Part shown: piece by piece, positions 29,846 to 38,842 of the stretch | Numbering within the stretch: the first letter of the stretch is position 1 | How the letters are laid out: each line of letters opens with the position of its first letter | Source: JAOARY01 sp045345765 | GTDB taxonomy: Bacteria; Bacillota; Clostridia; Peptostreptococcales; Peptostreptococcaceae | Assembly: GCA_045345765.1 (NCBI GenBank) | Contig: CP148265.1 | Location: 806,001 to 870,000 of the forward strand | Reading direction: 5' to 3' | DNA: 64,000 nucleotides | The notes under the pieces: generated by a model | What the model was told of the DNA's origin: nothing | Databases searched by the model: none | What the model saw: the letters and a program-made list of their open reading frames with translations, nothing else | Program-made: the position numbers and the translations under genes

Positions 29846-29972
29846 ACTAAACATCCTCTCGATTAATCTATTACTTCTATATATTAATGTCCCACTTTAA
29901 ATTTATTCTTCACATAAAAAAAGGTCGCTTTTTACAACCACCTTTAGCATAATTCTCTATAGTCCAAGTTTT

Positions 29973-30001
29973 ATTATATAATATAAACTAATTCTAATCA
30001 A
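29973..30001 (-). promoter_or_regulatory. Promoter upstream of the coiled-coil protein gene
   Basis: On the minus strand TTGATT (30001-29996), 17-base spacer, perfect TATAAT (29978-29973). A small hairpin with T-run about 30 bases into the transcript could attenuate it. Confidence 0.65.
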
Positions 30002-30126
30002 GAAAACAAAAAATATAGTAGATATATACTACATTTTTCGCAAAAATAAAAAATTTTTAAATAATAATAAAAAGTTTTATCTAACAAAAATATCATCTTC
30101 AAATCTCTAAGAACGCTGATAATAAC

Positions 30127-30654
30127 CTATAAATTTTTTATATACATATTATCATCTACTTTCTTTAAGTAAATACAATATACTTCCTTACTTTTATTAT
30201 CATTGCTACTCGTTTCAATATTTATATCTAATTCATTACCATTATTCGATGTTTTTATTTCACTCTGCATAATAGAACCATTAAATACATCCACCTTTAT
30301 ATCTTTTTTGTAAAAATAACTTTCTTCATTTATATTGTTTAATATATAATTTCTATCCTTATTTTCTTTATTTAATATATATATTTTTAAATTGCTTAAA
30401 TCACTAAAATCATCTATTACATTATGATAACCTATTATATCAAGATCTAAATCAAGTCTCTTTATACTATCTAATTCAGATTTTAATATCTTTTCATCAT
30501 ATCTATTTTTCTTTCCTAATTCCTTTATCACCGCTCTTTTTATATGATTATTTGTAAATTTTATTTCGTAATCCTTTGTGTAATTTTTGTGTATTATAGA
30601 TATGCTTAAAATTAAAATCATTAAAAATAAAAAATTTTTTATTATTTTCTTCAT
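30127..30654 (-). CDS. Membrane-anchored paralogue of the LRR protein, repeats lost
   Basis: Product of 175 residues with an N-terminal hydrophobic anchor (IIKNFLFLMILILSISII). Its first 63 residues are almost identical to those of the neighbouring LRR protein, including the cap FTNNHIKRAVIKELGKKNRY. After KSELDSIKRLDLD the repeats are missing, apart from a trace (FSDLSNLKIYIL). The C-terminal 100 residues are different and unrecognised, rich in Asn and Ser. The open frame is intact, so it may still be expressed. It appears to be a recent duplicate that lost its binding domain. Confidence 0.72.
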   Translation of the reverse strand: MKKIIKNFLFLMILILSISIIHKNYTKDYEIKFTNNHIKRAVIKELGKKNRYDEKILKSELDSIKRLDLDLDIIGYHNVIDDFSDLSNLKIYILNKENKDRNYILNNINEESYFYKKDIKVDVFNGSIMQSEIKTSNNGNELDINIETSSNDNKSKEVYCIYLKKVDDNMYIKNL

Positions 30655-30754
30655 TTCGTGAAGTTCCTTCTAATTTCATATAAACTAAAAAACCTAATAC
30701 ATCCTTAAACTCTCAAAATCCATTTTATAAAATCTCAAAAATACCTATTTATCT

Positions 30755-31717
30755 TTAAATTATATTTACCTTTCCATCTTGTAATACAATTATAACTTTA
30801 TCATAATCTATATAATTTCCTCTCATATTACTTATTTTATATAAATTCATATTTTTAAAATCTTCACTAATTGTTCCTTTTATTTTAGATACTCTATTAT
30901 ATTTGTCTTTATCCAAAAATCTATCATATTCTTTTTGATACTCGATATTAATACCATCAATTCTAACCTTATGCTCTTTAAAATAATTACGATTTTCTTT
31001 TTTTATATTTTTTTGTTCTACTAAAATATTTTTATTAGAATATAAATCATACTCTATAGGTATTCTCTTGGAATAAATTATATCATCTTTATTATTTAAA
31101 TATTTTTTTACATTTTTATTTATAATTTGTTCTTCTACAATTTCCATATTGGATATATCTAAGATTTCAACTTTATCTAATTTATTTATTTCCTCTATGT
31201 TTTTGATATCATTATTTGCTATATATAATTGTTTTAAATCTTTTAATTTTGATATCCCAGATATATCTTTTATATTATTATTATCTAAACAAAGAACTTC
31301 TAAATTCTTAAATTTTAATAATGAATCTATATTTTCTATCTTATTGTTGTTTAAATATAATATTTTTAAATTATCTAATGTTGGCATTGATTCTATATTC
31401 CTTATATTACAATCAGACAAATTTAAATACTCTATATTCTTCATATTACTCAAAATCGAAAAATCTTTTATTAAAGCTTCTTCACCCAAATTTCCTTTAT
31501 TAATATTTCCTATATCAATTTTATAAATTTTATCTAATTCAGACTTTAATATCTTTTCATCATATCTATTTTTCTTTCCTAATTCCTTTATCACAGCTCT
31601 TTTTATATGATTATTTGTAAATTCTATTTCATAATCTTTTATGTAATTTTTGTGTATTGTAGATATGCTTAAAATTAAAATCATTAAAAATAAAAAATTT
31701 TTTATTACTTTCGTCAT
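30755..31717 (-). CDS. Membrane-anchored leucine-rich-repeat protein
   Basis: Product of 320 residues with an N-terminal signal-anchor (about residues 5-22) and an LRR N-cap (FTNNHIKRAVIKELGKK). About five LRR_4-type repeats follow (about 75-185), such as MKNIEYLNLSDCNIRNI, LKILYLNNNKIENIDS, LEVLCLDNNNIKDISG and LKQLYIANNDIKNIEE. The C-terminal 120 residues are unrecognised. The internalin-like cap-plus-repeat layout suggests protein binding outside the cell. Promoter-proximal DNA is shared with the paralogue at 30127-30654. Confidence 0.82.
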   Translation of the reverse strand: MTKVIKNFLFLMILILSISTIHKNYIKDYEIEFTNNHIKRAVIKELGKKNRYDEKILKSELDKIYKIDIGNINKGNLGEEALIKDFSILSNMKNIEYLNLSDCNIRNIESMPTLDNLKILYLNNNKIENIDSLLKFKNLEVLCLDNNNIKDISGISKLKDLKQLYIANNDIKNIEEINKLDKVEILDISNMEIVEEQIINKNVKKYLNNKDDIIYSKRIPIEYDLYSNKNILVEQKNIKKENRNYFKEHKVRIDGINIEYQKEYDRFLDKDKYNRVSKIKGTISEDFKNMNLYKISNMRGNYIDYDKVIIVLQDGKVNII

Positions 31718-31874
31718 TTCGTGACACTCCTTCTAATTTCATATTTTATTAAACTCCTTTTTAGTTTTTTAATTTTTTACTTTTATTTATACATAATATT
31801 TCAAAAATAAATATAGCATAAATTTTATTTATTGTCATTAAACAATATAATTACTATATTTTGTTTCTTGTCAT

Positions 31875-31906
31875 AAAAAAAAGCTTGGAAACAAAGTTCC
31901 CAAGCA
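31875..31906 (-). terminator. Intrinsic terminator after deoC
   Basis: On the minus strand GCTTGGGAAC / GTTTCCAAGC arms with a TTTTTTT tail. Confidence 0.87.
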
Positions 31907-31933
31907 AAATAACCCCTTAATCCTAATAAAATC

Positions 31934-32599
31934 CTAATAATCTGAGTTTGAATCGTTAAGACCCTTAGCTATTGATACTGTTGCAGAAGCACCAATTCTG
32001 TTAGCTCCTGCTTCAATAACTGCTTTAGCATCTTCTAAAGTTCTAACTCCACCTGAAGCCTTAACTCCCATTTCTGGTCCAACTGTTTCTCTCATTAATC
32101 TAAGATCTTCAACAGTTGCTCCACCAGTTGAGAATCCAGTAGAAGTCTTAACAAAATCAGCCTTAGCTTCTTTTGATAATTCACAAGCTTTAACTATTTC
32201 TTCTTTAGTTAATAAACAATTTTCTAATATAACTTTAACTAATTTAGAACCAGAAGCTTCTACTACTGCTTTTATATCATTTAATACATAGTCATAGTCC
32301 TTATCTTTTAAAGCACCTACGTTTATAACCATGTCAATTTCATCTGCACCTAATTTAACAGCTTGCTTAGTTTCAAAAGCCTTAGATTCAGTATCCATTG
32401 CTCCTAGAGGGAATCCTACAACAGAACAAACCTTAACATCTGAACCTTCTAATTGTTCGCTTACGAATTTAGTATAATATGTGTTTACACAAACAGACAT
32501 ACAACCATATTCTTTAGCTTCATCACAAATCTTTTTTACCTGATCTTTTGTAGTATCAGGCTTTAAAATAGTATGGTCTATCATTGATACTATGTTCAT
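31934..32599 (-). CDS. deoC: Deoxyribose-phosphate aldolase
   Basis: Cytosolic class I aldolase splitting 2-deoxyribose 5-phosphate into glyceraldehyde 3-phosphate and acetaldehyde, in deoxynucleoside catabolism. The Schiff-base Lys lies in ADFVKTSTGFSTGGAT (about residue 152), and a second Lys in GVKASGGVRT (about 181) is the proton relay. DHTILKPDTT near the N-terminus is also typical. Length 221 is standard. It stands alone, without pdp, cdd or deoB nearby, behind a structured leader with a terminator. GGAGAG precedes the ATG. Confidence 0.96.
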   Translation of the reverse strand: MNIVSMIDHTILKPDTTKDQVKKICDEAKEYGCMSVCVNTYYTKFVSEQLEGSDVKVCSVVGFPLGAMDTESKAFETKQAVKLGADEIDMVINVGALKDKDYDYVLNDIKAVVEASGSKLVKVILENCLLTKEEIVKACELSKEAKADFVKTSTGFSTGGATVEDLRLMRETVGPEMGVKASGGVRTLEDAKAVIEAGANRIGASATVSIAKGLNDSNSDY

Positions 32600-32670
32600 T
32601 AATTATCTCTCCTTTTTTTAATTTTAATCCTAATAAAAAAACAATCCTAATAAAAATTTTTAAATAAAAA

Positions 32671-32784
32671 AATCGTCCCTAATATGAATATAAGGACGAT
32701 TGAAATATCGTGTCAAAACCTTTGCAGCTTTAAAAGCCGACTAACCTTTTAACGTTGGTCAAACAATGAATGTTATTAATTTAT
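32671..32784 (-). promoter_or_regulatory. Unidentified structured leader with terminator before deoC
   Basis: Read on the minus strand from the predicted start near 32784. A helix GAC-AAC / GTT-GTC brackets GTTAAAAG. It is followed by a GGCTTTTAAAGCT hairpin and a second AAAGGTTTTGAC segment echoing the first. The leader ends with a strong intrinsic terminator, AATCGTCC / GGGACGATT plus seven T, about 70 bases before the deoC ATG. This aptamer-then-terminator order is that of a riboswitch or attenuator. I could not match it to any class I know. Confidence 0.6.
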
Positions 32785-32790
32785 AATTAT

Positions 32791-32818
32791 AGTATACTTA
32801 TTTTTTTTATTTTGTCAA
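32791..32818 (-). promoter_or_regulatory. Promoter of the deoC leader transcript
   Basis: Minus-strand TTGACA (32818-32813) and TATACT (32796-32791) with a 16-base spacer. Confidence 0.7.
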
Positions 32819-32927
32819 TATTCTTTATAATTTAAAAATAAAATTATAATTTACTATAAATAATTTATTAAAACATATTTATTTCCCAACATATAACAAT
32901 GTCTTTTATATTTTTAATCTCCAAAAA

Positions 32928-33917
32928 TCAATTCATAACATGCACATTTGAAAGATATTTTTGAGTCGATTCTTTACCTGAATTAAATAATTTATTATAT
33001 TTTTCATCATTTACTTTAATATTAAAATCAGTTGATTTTATATTGAAAGTATTTATATTGATAGTTCTTTTCATATCTTCTTCATTGTTCATTAACATAT
33101 CGGTTTGAACTGAAAGTAATGCATCAAATAAATTTTCTATATATTCTACTATATTAGATATTTCTTTAGGCTCTTTTTGACTATGAAGATTAAATCCTAA
33201 TGTTTCTTCATTTCTACCAGTTGCATCTAATTTAGAATTTATTTCGTATTCTTCTTTATCAAATAAATTAACAGGATAGTTTCTCATAACTCCACCATCA
33301 CTAAAAACTATATTTTTTAAATTTTTATAATCTGATATTTCTGATTCAAAATAAAGTGGTATTGACATTGATATTCTAACAGCTTTAGCAACTTCTATAT
33401 CAGGTGTTTCTTCATATGAAAACACTCTTGTACATCTATTAACCATATCTGTTCCTATTACATATAAATCCTTCATATTATTCTCTTTAAAATCCCTAAA
33501 TGTATATTCTTTTTTATTTTGTTTGAATCTATCTTCTATAGATTGTCTTAAAAATCCATATACATAAGAACTAGAATACCATCCATACTCCTTTAATAAT
33601 CTAAATATATTATCAACTGATTGATTTTCTAATACATGATGTTCTAACTCATTTATAAATCCCTTAGACGTCTTTTTAGTTTCATAATGTTCTTCATCGG
33701 ATGGAACTTTAGAATAATCTATCTTATCCGCTACAGCTTTTATATCGCTATAATTATCATACATACTAACTATGCATGCAGTTATAGAACCAGCTGAAGT
33801 TCCTGCTACTCTTTTTATATTTTTTAAAATATCTTTATTATCCAAAACTTCTAAAGAACCTAAATAAGCAATTCCTTTTACTCCTCCACCTGCAAATACA
33901 AGATTTTTGTAATCCAT
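32928..33917 (-). CDS. Patatin-like phospholipase
   Basis: Predicted lipid acyl hydrolase of 329 residues. The oxyanion loop FAGGGVKGIAYLG (residues 8-20), nucleophile motif GTSAGS with Ser41, and catalytic Asp motif SDGGVMRNYPV (around residue 210) are all present, so the Ser-Asp dyad looks intact. No signal peptide, implying a cytosolic or injected role. A strong GGAGG ribosome site precedes the ATG. No linked gene suggests a specific lipid target. Confidence 0.9.
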   Translation of the reverse strand: MDYKNLVFAGGGVKGIAYLGSLEVLDNKDILKNIKRVAGTSAGSITACIVSMYDNYSDIKAVADKIDYSKVPSDEEHYETKKTSKGFINELEHHVLENQSVDNIFRLLKEYGWYSSSYVYGFLRQSIEDRFKQNKKEYTFRDFKENNMKDLYVIGTDMVNRCTRVFSYEETPDIEVAKAVRISMSIPLYFESEISDYKNLKNIVFSDGGVMRNYPVNLFDKEEYEINSKLDATGRNEETLGFNLHSQKEPKEISNIVEYIENLFDALLSVQTDMLMNNEEDMKRTININTFNIKSTDFNIKVNDEKYNKLFNSGKESTQKYLSNVHVMN

Positions 33918-34040
33918 ATCAAACCTCCATAATAAAAATTTTAATCATTTTTATTATTTCCCTTTATTTAGAATTTAAAACCTTTTTTAGTAATATTATT
34001 ATGAATAAAAAATAACACAAAAATATTTTGTGTTATCAAT

Positions 34041-34445
34041 TTAATATTCTTCATTTTTTAATTCAATATTTTTTGATATAACAAAACCACAAAGACCTAA
34101 TGATGCATATATAGTATATATTTTATATTTATTATCTTTTAAAAACAATTGTAAACGCTCTTCCTTTTCAATATTTTTCATATCTGCATATTCTTTTGGC
34201 AATTCAATAGGAAAACCCAAACCATATATTTCATTAATATATTCTTTTTTTCTTTGGATAAATCTTTCTATTTCAATTTCTTCAATATCTAGTATTATAT
34301 TAGAATATGTAGCATTATCAAATTTATAACCAAAAAAATTTTTAAATATAAGCTCTTGATTAACATTTTTTATTTTCAATTTAAATATAATATTTTTATT
34401 TTCAAAATCTACGAAATAAGATTTCATTATACTATCATGTATCAA
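34041..34445 (-). CDS. Small uncharacterised protein
   Basis: No family recognised. The product, about 134 residues, is a mixed alpha/beta cytosolic-type protein with a basic and acidic middle (IERFIQRKKEYINEI) and a short hydrophobic stretch near the C-terminus (YTIYASLGLCGFVIS). The start is taken as TTG 34445, nine bases after a perfect AGGAGG. The ATG further upstream would place that ribosome site inside the coding region. No operon partner; it lies between patatin and the EIIA gene. Confidence 0.6.
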   Translation of the reverse strand: MIHDSIMKSYFVDFENKNIIFKLKIKNVNQELIFKNFFGYKFDNATYSNIILDIEEIEIERFIQRKKEYINEIYGLGFPIELPKEYADMKNIEKEERLQLFLKDNKYKIYTIYASLGLCGFVISKNIELKNEEY

Positions 34446-34500
34446 AATATATCTCCTCCTTTTAAATATAAAATAACACAAATTTCTATTTCATTAAATA

Positions 34501-34528
34501 AAAAAAGCTTGGAATTCTCCAAGCTTTT
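34501..34528 (-). terminator. Intrinsic terminator ending the nag operon
   Basis: AAAAGCTTGGA / TCCAAGCTTTT arms with a T-run on the minus strand, after the EIIA stop. Confidence 0.88.
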
Positions 34529-34546
34529 AACCCTTTGTCTATTATA

Positions 34547-35017
34547 TTAATTTAACTGCAAACTTATAACCTCATCTAAATTGGAATAATCTTTTTTAAT
34601 TTCTTTAATTTTATCCATATTAGTTATGACAAGAGGTGTTATTGTATCTTTTTTGTTTGATTTTAGAACTTGAAAATCAACCTCTATAACAGCATCTCCT
34701 GCCTTAACTGTAGTTCCTTCTTCAATCAGTCTTTTAAAGCCCTCACCCTTTAATTCAACTGTATCAAGTCCTATATGAACAAGTATTTCAAGCCCTTCTT
34801 TAGTTTCAATACCAAAAGCATGATTTGTTGGAAATATATTTGTAATCTTTCCATCACAAGGAGCTAATGCTTTATTTGATGTAGGAATTATAGCAACTCC
34901 ATCTCCAAGCATTTTACTTGAAAATACTTGATCATCTACCTTAGTAATATCCACTACTTCACCTTCAAAAGGTGCTTTTAATACTGTATTTTTCTTATTT
35001 TTAAAAAAATTAAACAT
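34547..35017 (-). CDS. PTS glucose-type EIIA phosphocarrier
   Basis: Cytosolic phosphotransfer protein of 156 residues, homologous to EIIA-Glc (Crr). PFEGEVVDITKV and MLGDGVAI near the N-terminus, the phospho-accepting His in LVHIGLDTVELKGEGF (about residue 81) and a second conserved His in FPTNHAFGIE (about 66) are intact. The neighbouring NagE has only C and B domains, so this protein probably completes it. Last gene of nagE-nagA-nagB-EIIA. Confidence 0.92.
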   Translation of the reverse strand: MFNFFKNKKNTVLKAPFEGEVVDITKVDDQVFSSKMLGDGVAIIPTSNKALAPCDGKITNIFPTNHAFGIETKEGLEILVHIGLDTVELKGEGFKRLIEEGTTVKAGDAVIEVDFQVLKSNKKDTITPLVITNMDKIKEIKKDYSNLDEVISLQLN

Positions 35018-35156
35018 AATAATCCTCCTAGTACATAAAAACTTTTTTATAAACAGTTATCTTATTTTTTAATATAATTTTTTATAATTTTAATAATCAT
35101 TTAAACAAGTACATTTTATTTTAAATTTTTTATATTAAATTATAAATATTTTATAT

Positions 35157-35912
35157 TTATAAAAATTCTTTATTTATTTTATCTACATCTAATCTTGAAC
35201 TAGCCTCTTTATCAACTATAAACACAACATCAGGATGTAATTGTAATACTGACGCTGGCAAATTAGGTGTTATTTTTCCATATATAGCTTCATATATAGC
35301 ATCTGCCTTTTCTTTACCTGAAGCTAAAAGTATGATTTTTTTAGCATGCATTATAGTCTTAACGCCCATTGATATTGCTTTAGTTGGTACATCTTCTATA
35401 TTATCAAAAAACCTTGAATTATCTTTTATAGTTTGTTCATCTAATTTAACCATATGAGTCGAAGCCTCAAACTTTAAATCAGGCTCATTAAAACCTATAT
35501 GACCATTTCTACCTATACCAAGAACTTGTAAATCAAGACCTCCAGCATTTCTTATCTTTCTTTCATAGTTCATAGCTTCCTTAAAAATATCATTCGCTTT
35601 ACCATTTGGAATATTAGTGTTTTCACTCTTGATATTTATATGATTAAAAAAATTCGTCTTCATATAATAATCATAACTTTGTTCATTTTCCTTATCTAAA
35701 TCATAATATTCATCAAGATTAAAAGTTACAATCTCTTCAAAATCAATATGACCAGCTTCATAACTTTTTATAAGTTCCTTATACATTCCAAGCGGTGTAG
35801 AACCTGTAGCCAAACCAAGTACACTATCTGGTTTTAATATAGTTTGACTTGCAACCATCCTTGCTGCCTTTTGACTCATTTGTTCGTAATTATCAACACA
35901 TATAACTCTCAT
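35157..35912 (-). CDS. nagB: Glucosamine-6-phosphate deaminase
   Basis: Cytosolic aldose-ketose isomerase/deaminase turning glucosamine 6-phosphate into fructose 6-phosphate and ammonia. GLATGSTPLGMYKEL (about residue 34), FNLDEYYDL (about 64) and GIGRNGHIGFNEP (about 131, catalytic His and Glu region) are conserved. Length 251 is in range. Its ATG abuts the nagA stop codon (TAAATG), giving tight coupling. Confidence 0.96.
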   Translation of the reverse strand: MRVICVDNYEQMSQKAARMVASQTILKPDSVLGLATGSTPLGMYKELIKSYEAGHIDFEEIVTFNLDEYYDLDKENEQSYDYYMKTNFFNHINIKSENTNIPNGKANDIFKEAMNYERKIRNAGGLDLQVLGIGRNGHIGFNEPDLKFEASTHMVKLDEQTIKDNSRFFDNIEDVPTKAISMGVKTIMHAKKIILLASGKEKADAIYEAIYGKITPNLPASVLQLHPDVVFIVDKEASSRLDVDKINKEFL

Positions 35913-37064
35913 TTACTTACCCCCATAAATTTTTTTACCTTCAATAAAAGTAGATAATACATTTAACTCCTTATCTAATTCTACTAAGTCGGCTTTTTTC
36001 CCTTTTTTGATACTCCCTATTTGATCTTGTACATTTATGGCTTTTGCTTGATTTAAACTTACCATCCTAATAACTTCATATATTGATAAGTTAGTTTCAT
36101 TATATATGTTTTTTATCGCTTTATCCAACCTTAATATACTTCCAGCCAAAGTATCGTCTTCAAGCCTTGCAGAACTCTCATCAACCTTAACTTTTTGTCC
36201 ACCAAGTTCATACATACCTTTTTTAAGGCAAGTTGCTCTTATTGAATCTGTTACCAAAACAACTTTATCTTTAGTCTTTGCATCTATAACAAATTGATAC
36301 AAACCTTTATGAACATGTATGTTGTCAGCTATAAGTTCTGCATATATATTAGATGAAAGTATCGCACCTACACAACCAGGCTTTCTATGATGTAATCCTG
36401 TCATTGCATTAAATGTATGAGTTGCATAAGATACCCCATTTGCTATTGCTTCCTTAGCTGTTTCAAATGTAGTATCTGTATGTCCCATACTAAGAACAAT
36501 ATTACTATTTTGCTTTAGCGTCTTTATAAATTCAAAGTTTTTATCTTCCTCTGGTGCTAATGTGATTATTTTTATAACATCCAAATATGGTTTTATAAAT
36601 TCATAATCAGGCTTTATTATAAAAGTAGGATCTTGAGCACCTTTATGCTTTTTATTTATAAAAGGTCCTTCCATATGAGCACCTATAACTTTTGCTCCAA
36701 CAAAATCATTTTTCATATATGCTTTAATATTTTCTAAAGCATTTATAATCCTGTCTTTTGGCATAGTCATAGTCGTTGGTAAAAATGAAGTTGTTCCATA
36801 TTTACAAATTGATTTTGATATTGTATCTATCGCTTCTTTTGTAGCATCCATAGTATCAAAACCAGAAGCTCCATGTATATGCAAATCTATAAAACCTGGA
36901 GATAAATAATTTCCTTTAATATCAATAATATTAATATCATCATACTTATCTTTATCAAATTCACAAATTGGAATTATATTTTTGATATATTCCTCAAAAA
37001 TAATCACGTGATTTTCTAATACCTTATCTTCTAAAATAATTTTAGCATTAATTATAGCATTCAA
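35913..37064 (-). CDS. nagA: N-acetylglucosamine-6-phosphate deacetylase
   Basis: Amidohydrolase-fold enzyme of 383 residues removing acetate from GlcNAc-6-phosphate. Metal-site motifs: FIDLHIHGASGFDTMDA (about residue 58), GAHMEGPFIN (about 125), MGHTDTTFE (about 193), and THTFNAMTGLHHR (about 216), then LVTDSI with the catalytic Asp (about 270). It starts with TTG at 37064, eight bases after AGGAG; the ATG four bases on is out of frame. Directly upstream of nagB. Confidence 0.95.
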   Translation of the reverse strand: MNAIINAKIILEDKVLENHVIIFEEYIKNIIPICEFDKDKYDDINIIDIKGNYLSPGFIDLHIHGASGFDTMDATKEAIDTISKSICKYGTTSFLPTTMTMPKDRIINALENIKAYMKNDFVGAKVIGAHMEGPFINKKHKGAQDPTFIIKPDYEFIKPYLDVIKIITLAPEEDKNFEFIKTLKQNSNIVLSMGHTDTTFETAKEAIANGVSYATHTFNAMTGLHHRKPGCVGAILSSNIYAELIADNIHVHKGLYQFVIDAKTKDKVVLVTDSIRATCLKKGMYELGGQKVKVDESSARLEDDTLAGSILRLDKAIKNIYNETNLSIYEVIRMVSLNQAKAINVQDQIGSIKKGKKADLVELDKELNVLSTFIEGKKIYGGK

Positions 37065-37117
37065 AATATCAACTCCTACTTATACTTTAGATAAAAATAA
37101 ACATGAATGATTTATTA

Positions 37118-37152
37118 TTCAAGATAGCTAAGAAATTATTAGCTACCTTGAA
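37118..37152 (-). promoter_or_regulatory. Intercistronic hairpin between nagE and nagA
   Basis: Near-perfect arms TTCAAGGTAGCTAA / TTAGCTATCTTGAA without a following T-run. Likely an mRNA-stabilising or processing hairpin, or a leaky terminator, in the nagE-nagA gap. Confidence 0.55.
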
Positions 37153-37171
37153 ATATAATTTATATAAAAAA

Positions 37172-38536
37172 CTATATAATTTTTGCCATTCTTGAAGTAA
37201 GTCTTTCAGCTTTTGTACCTACTATTACTTGTATATTTTTATCATTTATTTTTAATACTCCTGAAGCTCCTAGATTTTTTAATTCTTCTTCGCTAACTAA
37301 AGATGTATCTTTTAATGTTAATCTAAGTCTTGTTATACAAGAATCTAAATCTTCAAAATTAGATTTTCCACCTAATGCATTAACATATTTTGTAGCTAAT
37401 GAATCAAGCCCATCTTGACTGTCTAATGAAATATCTTCTTTTGTTTCATCCTCTCTACCAGGTGTTTTTATATCAAATGTTTTTATAGCAAAAACAAATA
37501 TCACATAATATAAAACTCCAAAAGCAATTGAAACTCCTAATAACATAATTGGCTTAGATGCCAAATCAAAATTAACAACATAATCGACTAATCCAGCTGA
37601 AAATCCAAATCCATGTCTAAGTCCCATAGCATAAGTTAATGCCATAGATATACCTGTTAATATAGCATGAATTAAATACAATACCGGTGCAATAAACATA
37701 AACATAAATTCAATTGGCTCTGTAATTCCTGTTAAAAATGATGTAAATGCTACAGATACAAGCATACCTCCGACTTTCTTTTTATTTTCTTTTTTGGCAG
37801 TTGTATACATAGCCATTGCAGCTGCTGGAAGACCAAACATCATTATTGGGAAAAATCCTGTCATAAACATACCAGCAGTAGGATCACCAACAAAGAATCT
37901 ATTTAAATCCCCAGTTTTTCCACCAAATTCACCAAATACAAACCAAACAATATTATTTATAATATGATGAAGACCTGTAGGAATAAGCAATCTATTTAAG
38001 AATCCAAATGAAAATCTTCCCATAGCCCCAGCACCTATTAACCAATTACCAGCTGCATCTATTGCTCCTTGTATTGGTGGCCATGCATAACCAAATACAA
38101 ATCCTAAAGCTATTGCAGCAAATGAAGTTATAATTGGAACAAAACGTTTACCAGCAAAGAAACCCAAATAATCAGGTAATTTAATATCATGATATTTGTT
38201 ATATAAATTACCTGCTAATATACCAGCTATCATCCCGGCTAAAACACCCATATCAATCTTATCATTTATAGATGTTGCACACGATGTTAAAGTAAAATAT
38301 CCAACAGCACCTGCAAGACCAGCAGCTCCTGCATTATTTTTAGCAAATGCAATTGCAACCCCTATCGCAAATAATATAGGTAAATTATCAAATATAGTTC
38401 CCCCAGCCTTTGATACAAATGGTAAATTAAAATATACCCCAAATCTTAATAAAAGTGCAGCAGCAGGCATTACCGCGATTGGTAACATTAATGCTTTACC
38501 TAGTTTTTGAACCTTAGAAAAAAATCCATTAGCCAT
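37172..38536 (-). CDS. nagE: PTS N-acetylglucosamine-specific EIICB permease
   Basis: Membrane sugar transporter and kinase component of 454 residues. The EIIC part (about residues 1-360, ten helices) shows KALMLPIAVMPAAALLLRFG and the substrate-loop GITEPIEFMFMFIAP. The EIIB part at the C-terminus has the phospho-Cys in LDSCITRLRLTL. No EIIA domain is fused, unlike E. coli NagE; a separate EIIA gene lies in the same operon. Start at ATG 38536 behind GGGAGG. Transcription is predicted to pass the RAT-controlled terminator at 38631-38728. The linked nagA and nagB point to GlcNAc as substrate. Confidence 0.92.
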   Translation of the reverse strand: MANGFFSKVQKLGKALMLPIAVMPAAALLLRFGVYFNLPFVSKAGGTIFDNLPILFAIGVAIAFAKNNAGAAGLAGAVGYFTLTSCATSINDKIDMGVLAGMIAGILAGNLYNKYHDIKLPDYLGFFAGKRFVPIITSFAAIALGFVFGYAWPPIQGAIDAAGNWLIGAGAMGRFSFGFLNRLLIPTGLHHIINNIVWFVFGEFGGKTGDLNRFFVGDPTAGMFMTGFFPIMMFGLPAAAMAMYTTAKKENKKKVGGMLVSVAFTSFLTGITEPIEFMFMFIAPVLYLIHAILTGISMALTYAMGLRHGFGFSAGLVDYVVNFDLASKPIMLLGVSIAFGVLYYVIFVFAIKTFDIKTPGREDETKEDISLDSQDGLDSLATKYVNALGGKSNFEDLDSCITRLRLTLKDTSLVSEEELKNLGASGVLKINDKNIQVIVGTKAERLTSRMAKII

Positions 38537-38630
38537 TATAATTCCTCCCTTTATTTTAATATAAAACAAGTAAAAATTTTAATAAATTTAGTTTTTATTA
38601 TAAATAAATTCAAACTAAATTTTGTATAAT

Positions 38631-38728
38631 AAAAAAGCATAAACAAGCATAAGATAAAATACAAGCTAAATACCTTTGTATAAGCCATTATCTTATGCGA
38701 GTTTATGCCTAGTTATACTAGTAACACA
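38631..38728 (-). promoter_or_regulatory. RAT antiterminator site and terminator before nagE
   Basis: On the minus strand GTGTTACTAGTATAACTAGGCATAAAC (by parts: GTGTTAC, CTAG, CTAGGCAT, AAAC; about 38728-38702) has the layout of a BglG/GlcT-family RNA antiterminator. It overlaps the first arm of a long terminator, GCATAAAC + GCATAAGATAA pairing with TTATCTTATGC + GTTTATGC and ending in TTTTTT. Binding of the antiterminator protein encoded at 38843 would let transcription reach nagE. Confidence 0.82.
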
Positions 38729-38842
38729 CTCAGTTTATCATTAAATTTTATTGATACTAAAAATACTTAATACTTTAAATATTTTTTTATTCACATTCGT
38801 ATAATTGTATATTTTTGCCTACCAGGTTAAATCAAAAATTTT

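Noticed and set aside
31149..31526. Plus-strand frames rich in Leu/Phe opposite the LRR gene
   Set aside because: They are the mirror of the leucine-rich repeat codons, not independent genes.
32671..32784. Purine, SAM, THF, ZTP, c-di-GMP or T-box leader before deoC
   Set aside because: None of the diagnostic core sequences of these classes, such as the T-box GGGTGGAACCGCG or the purine TTTCTACC core, is present.
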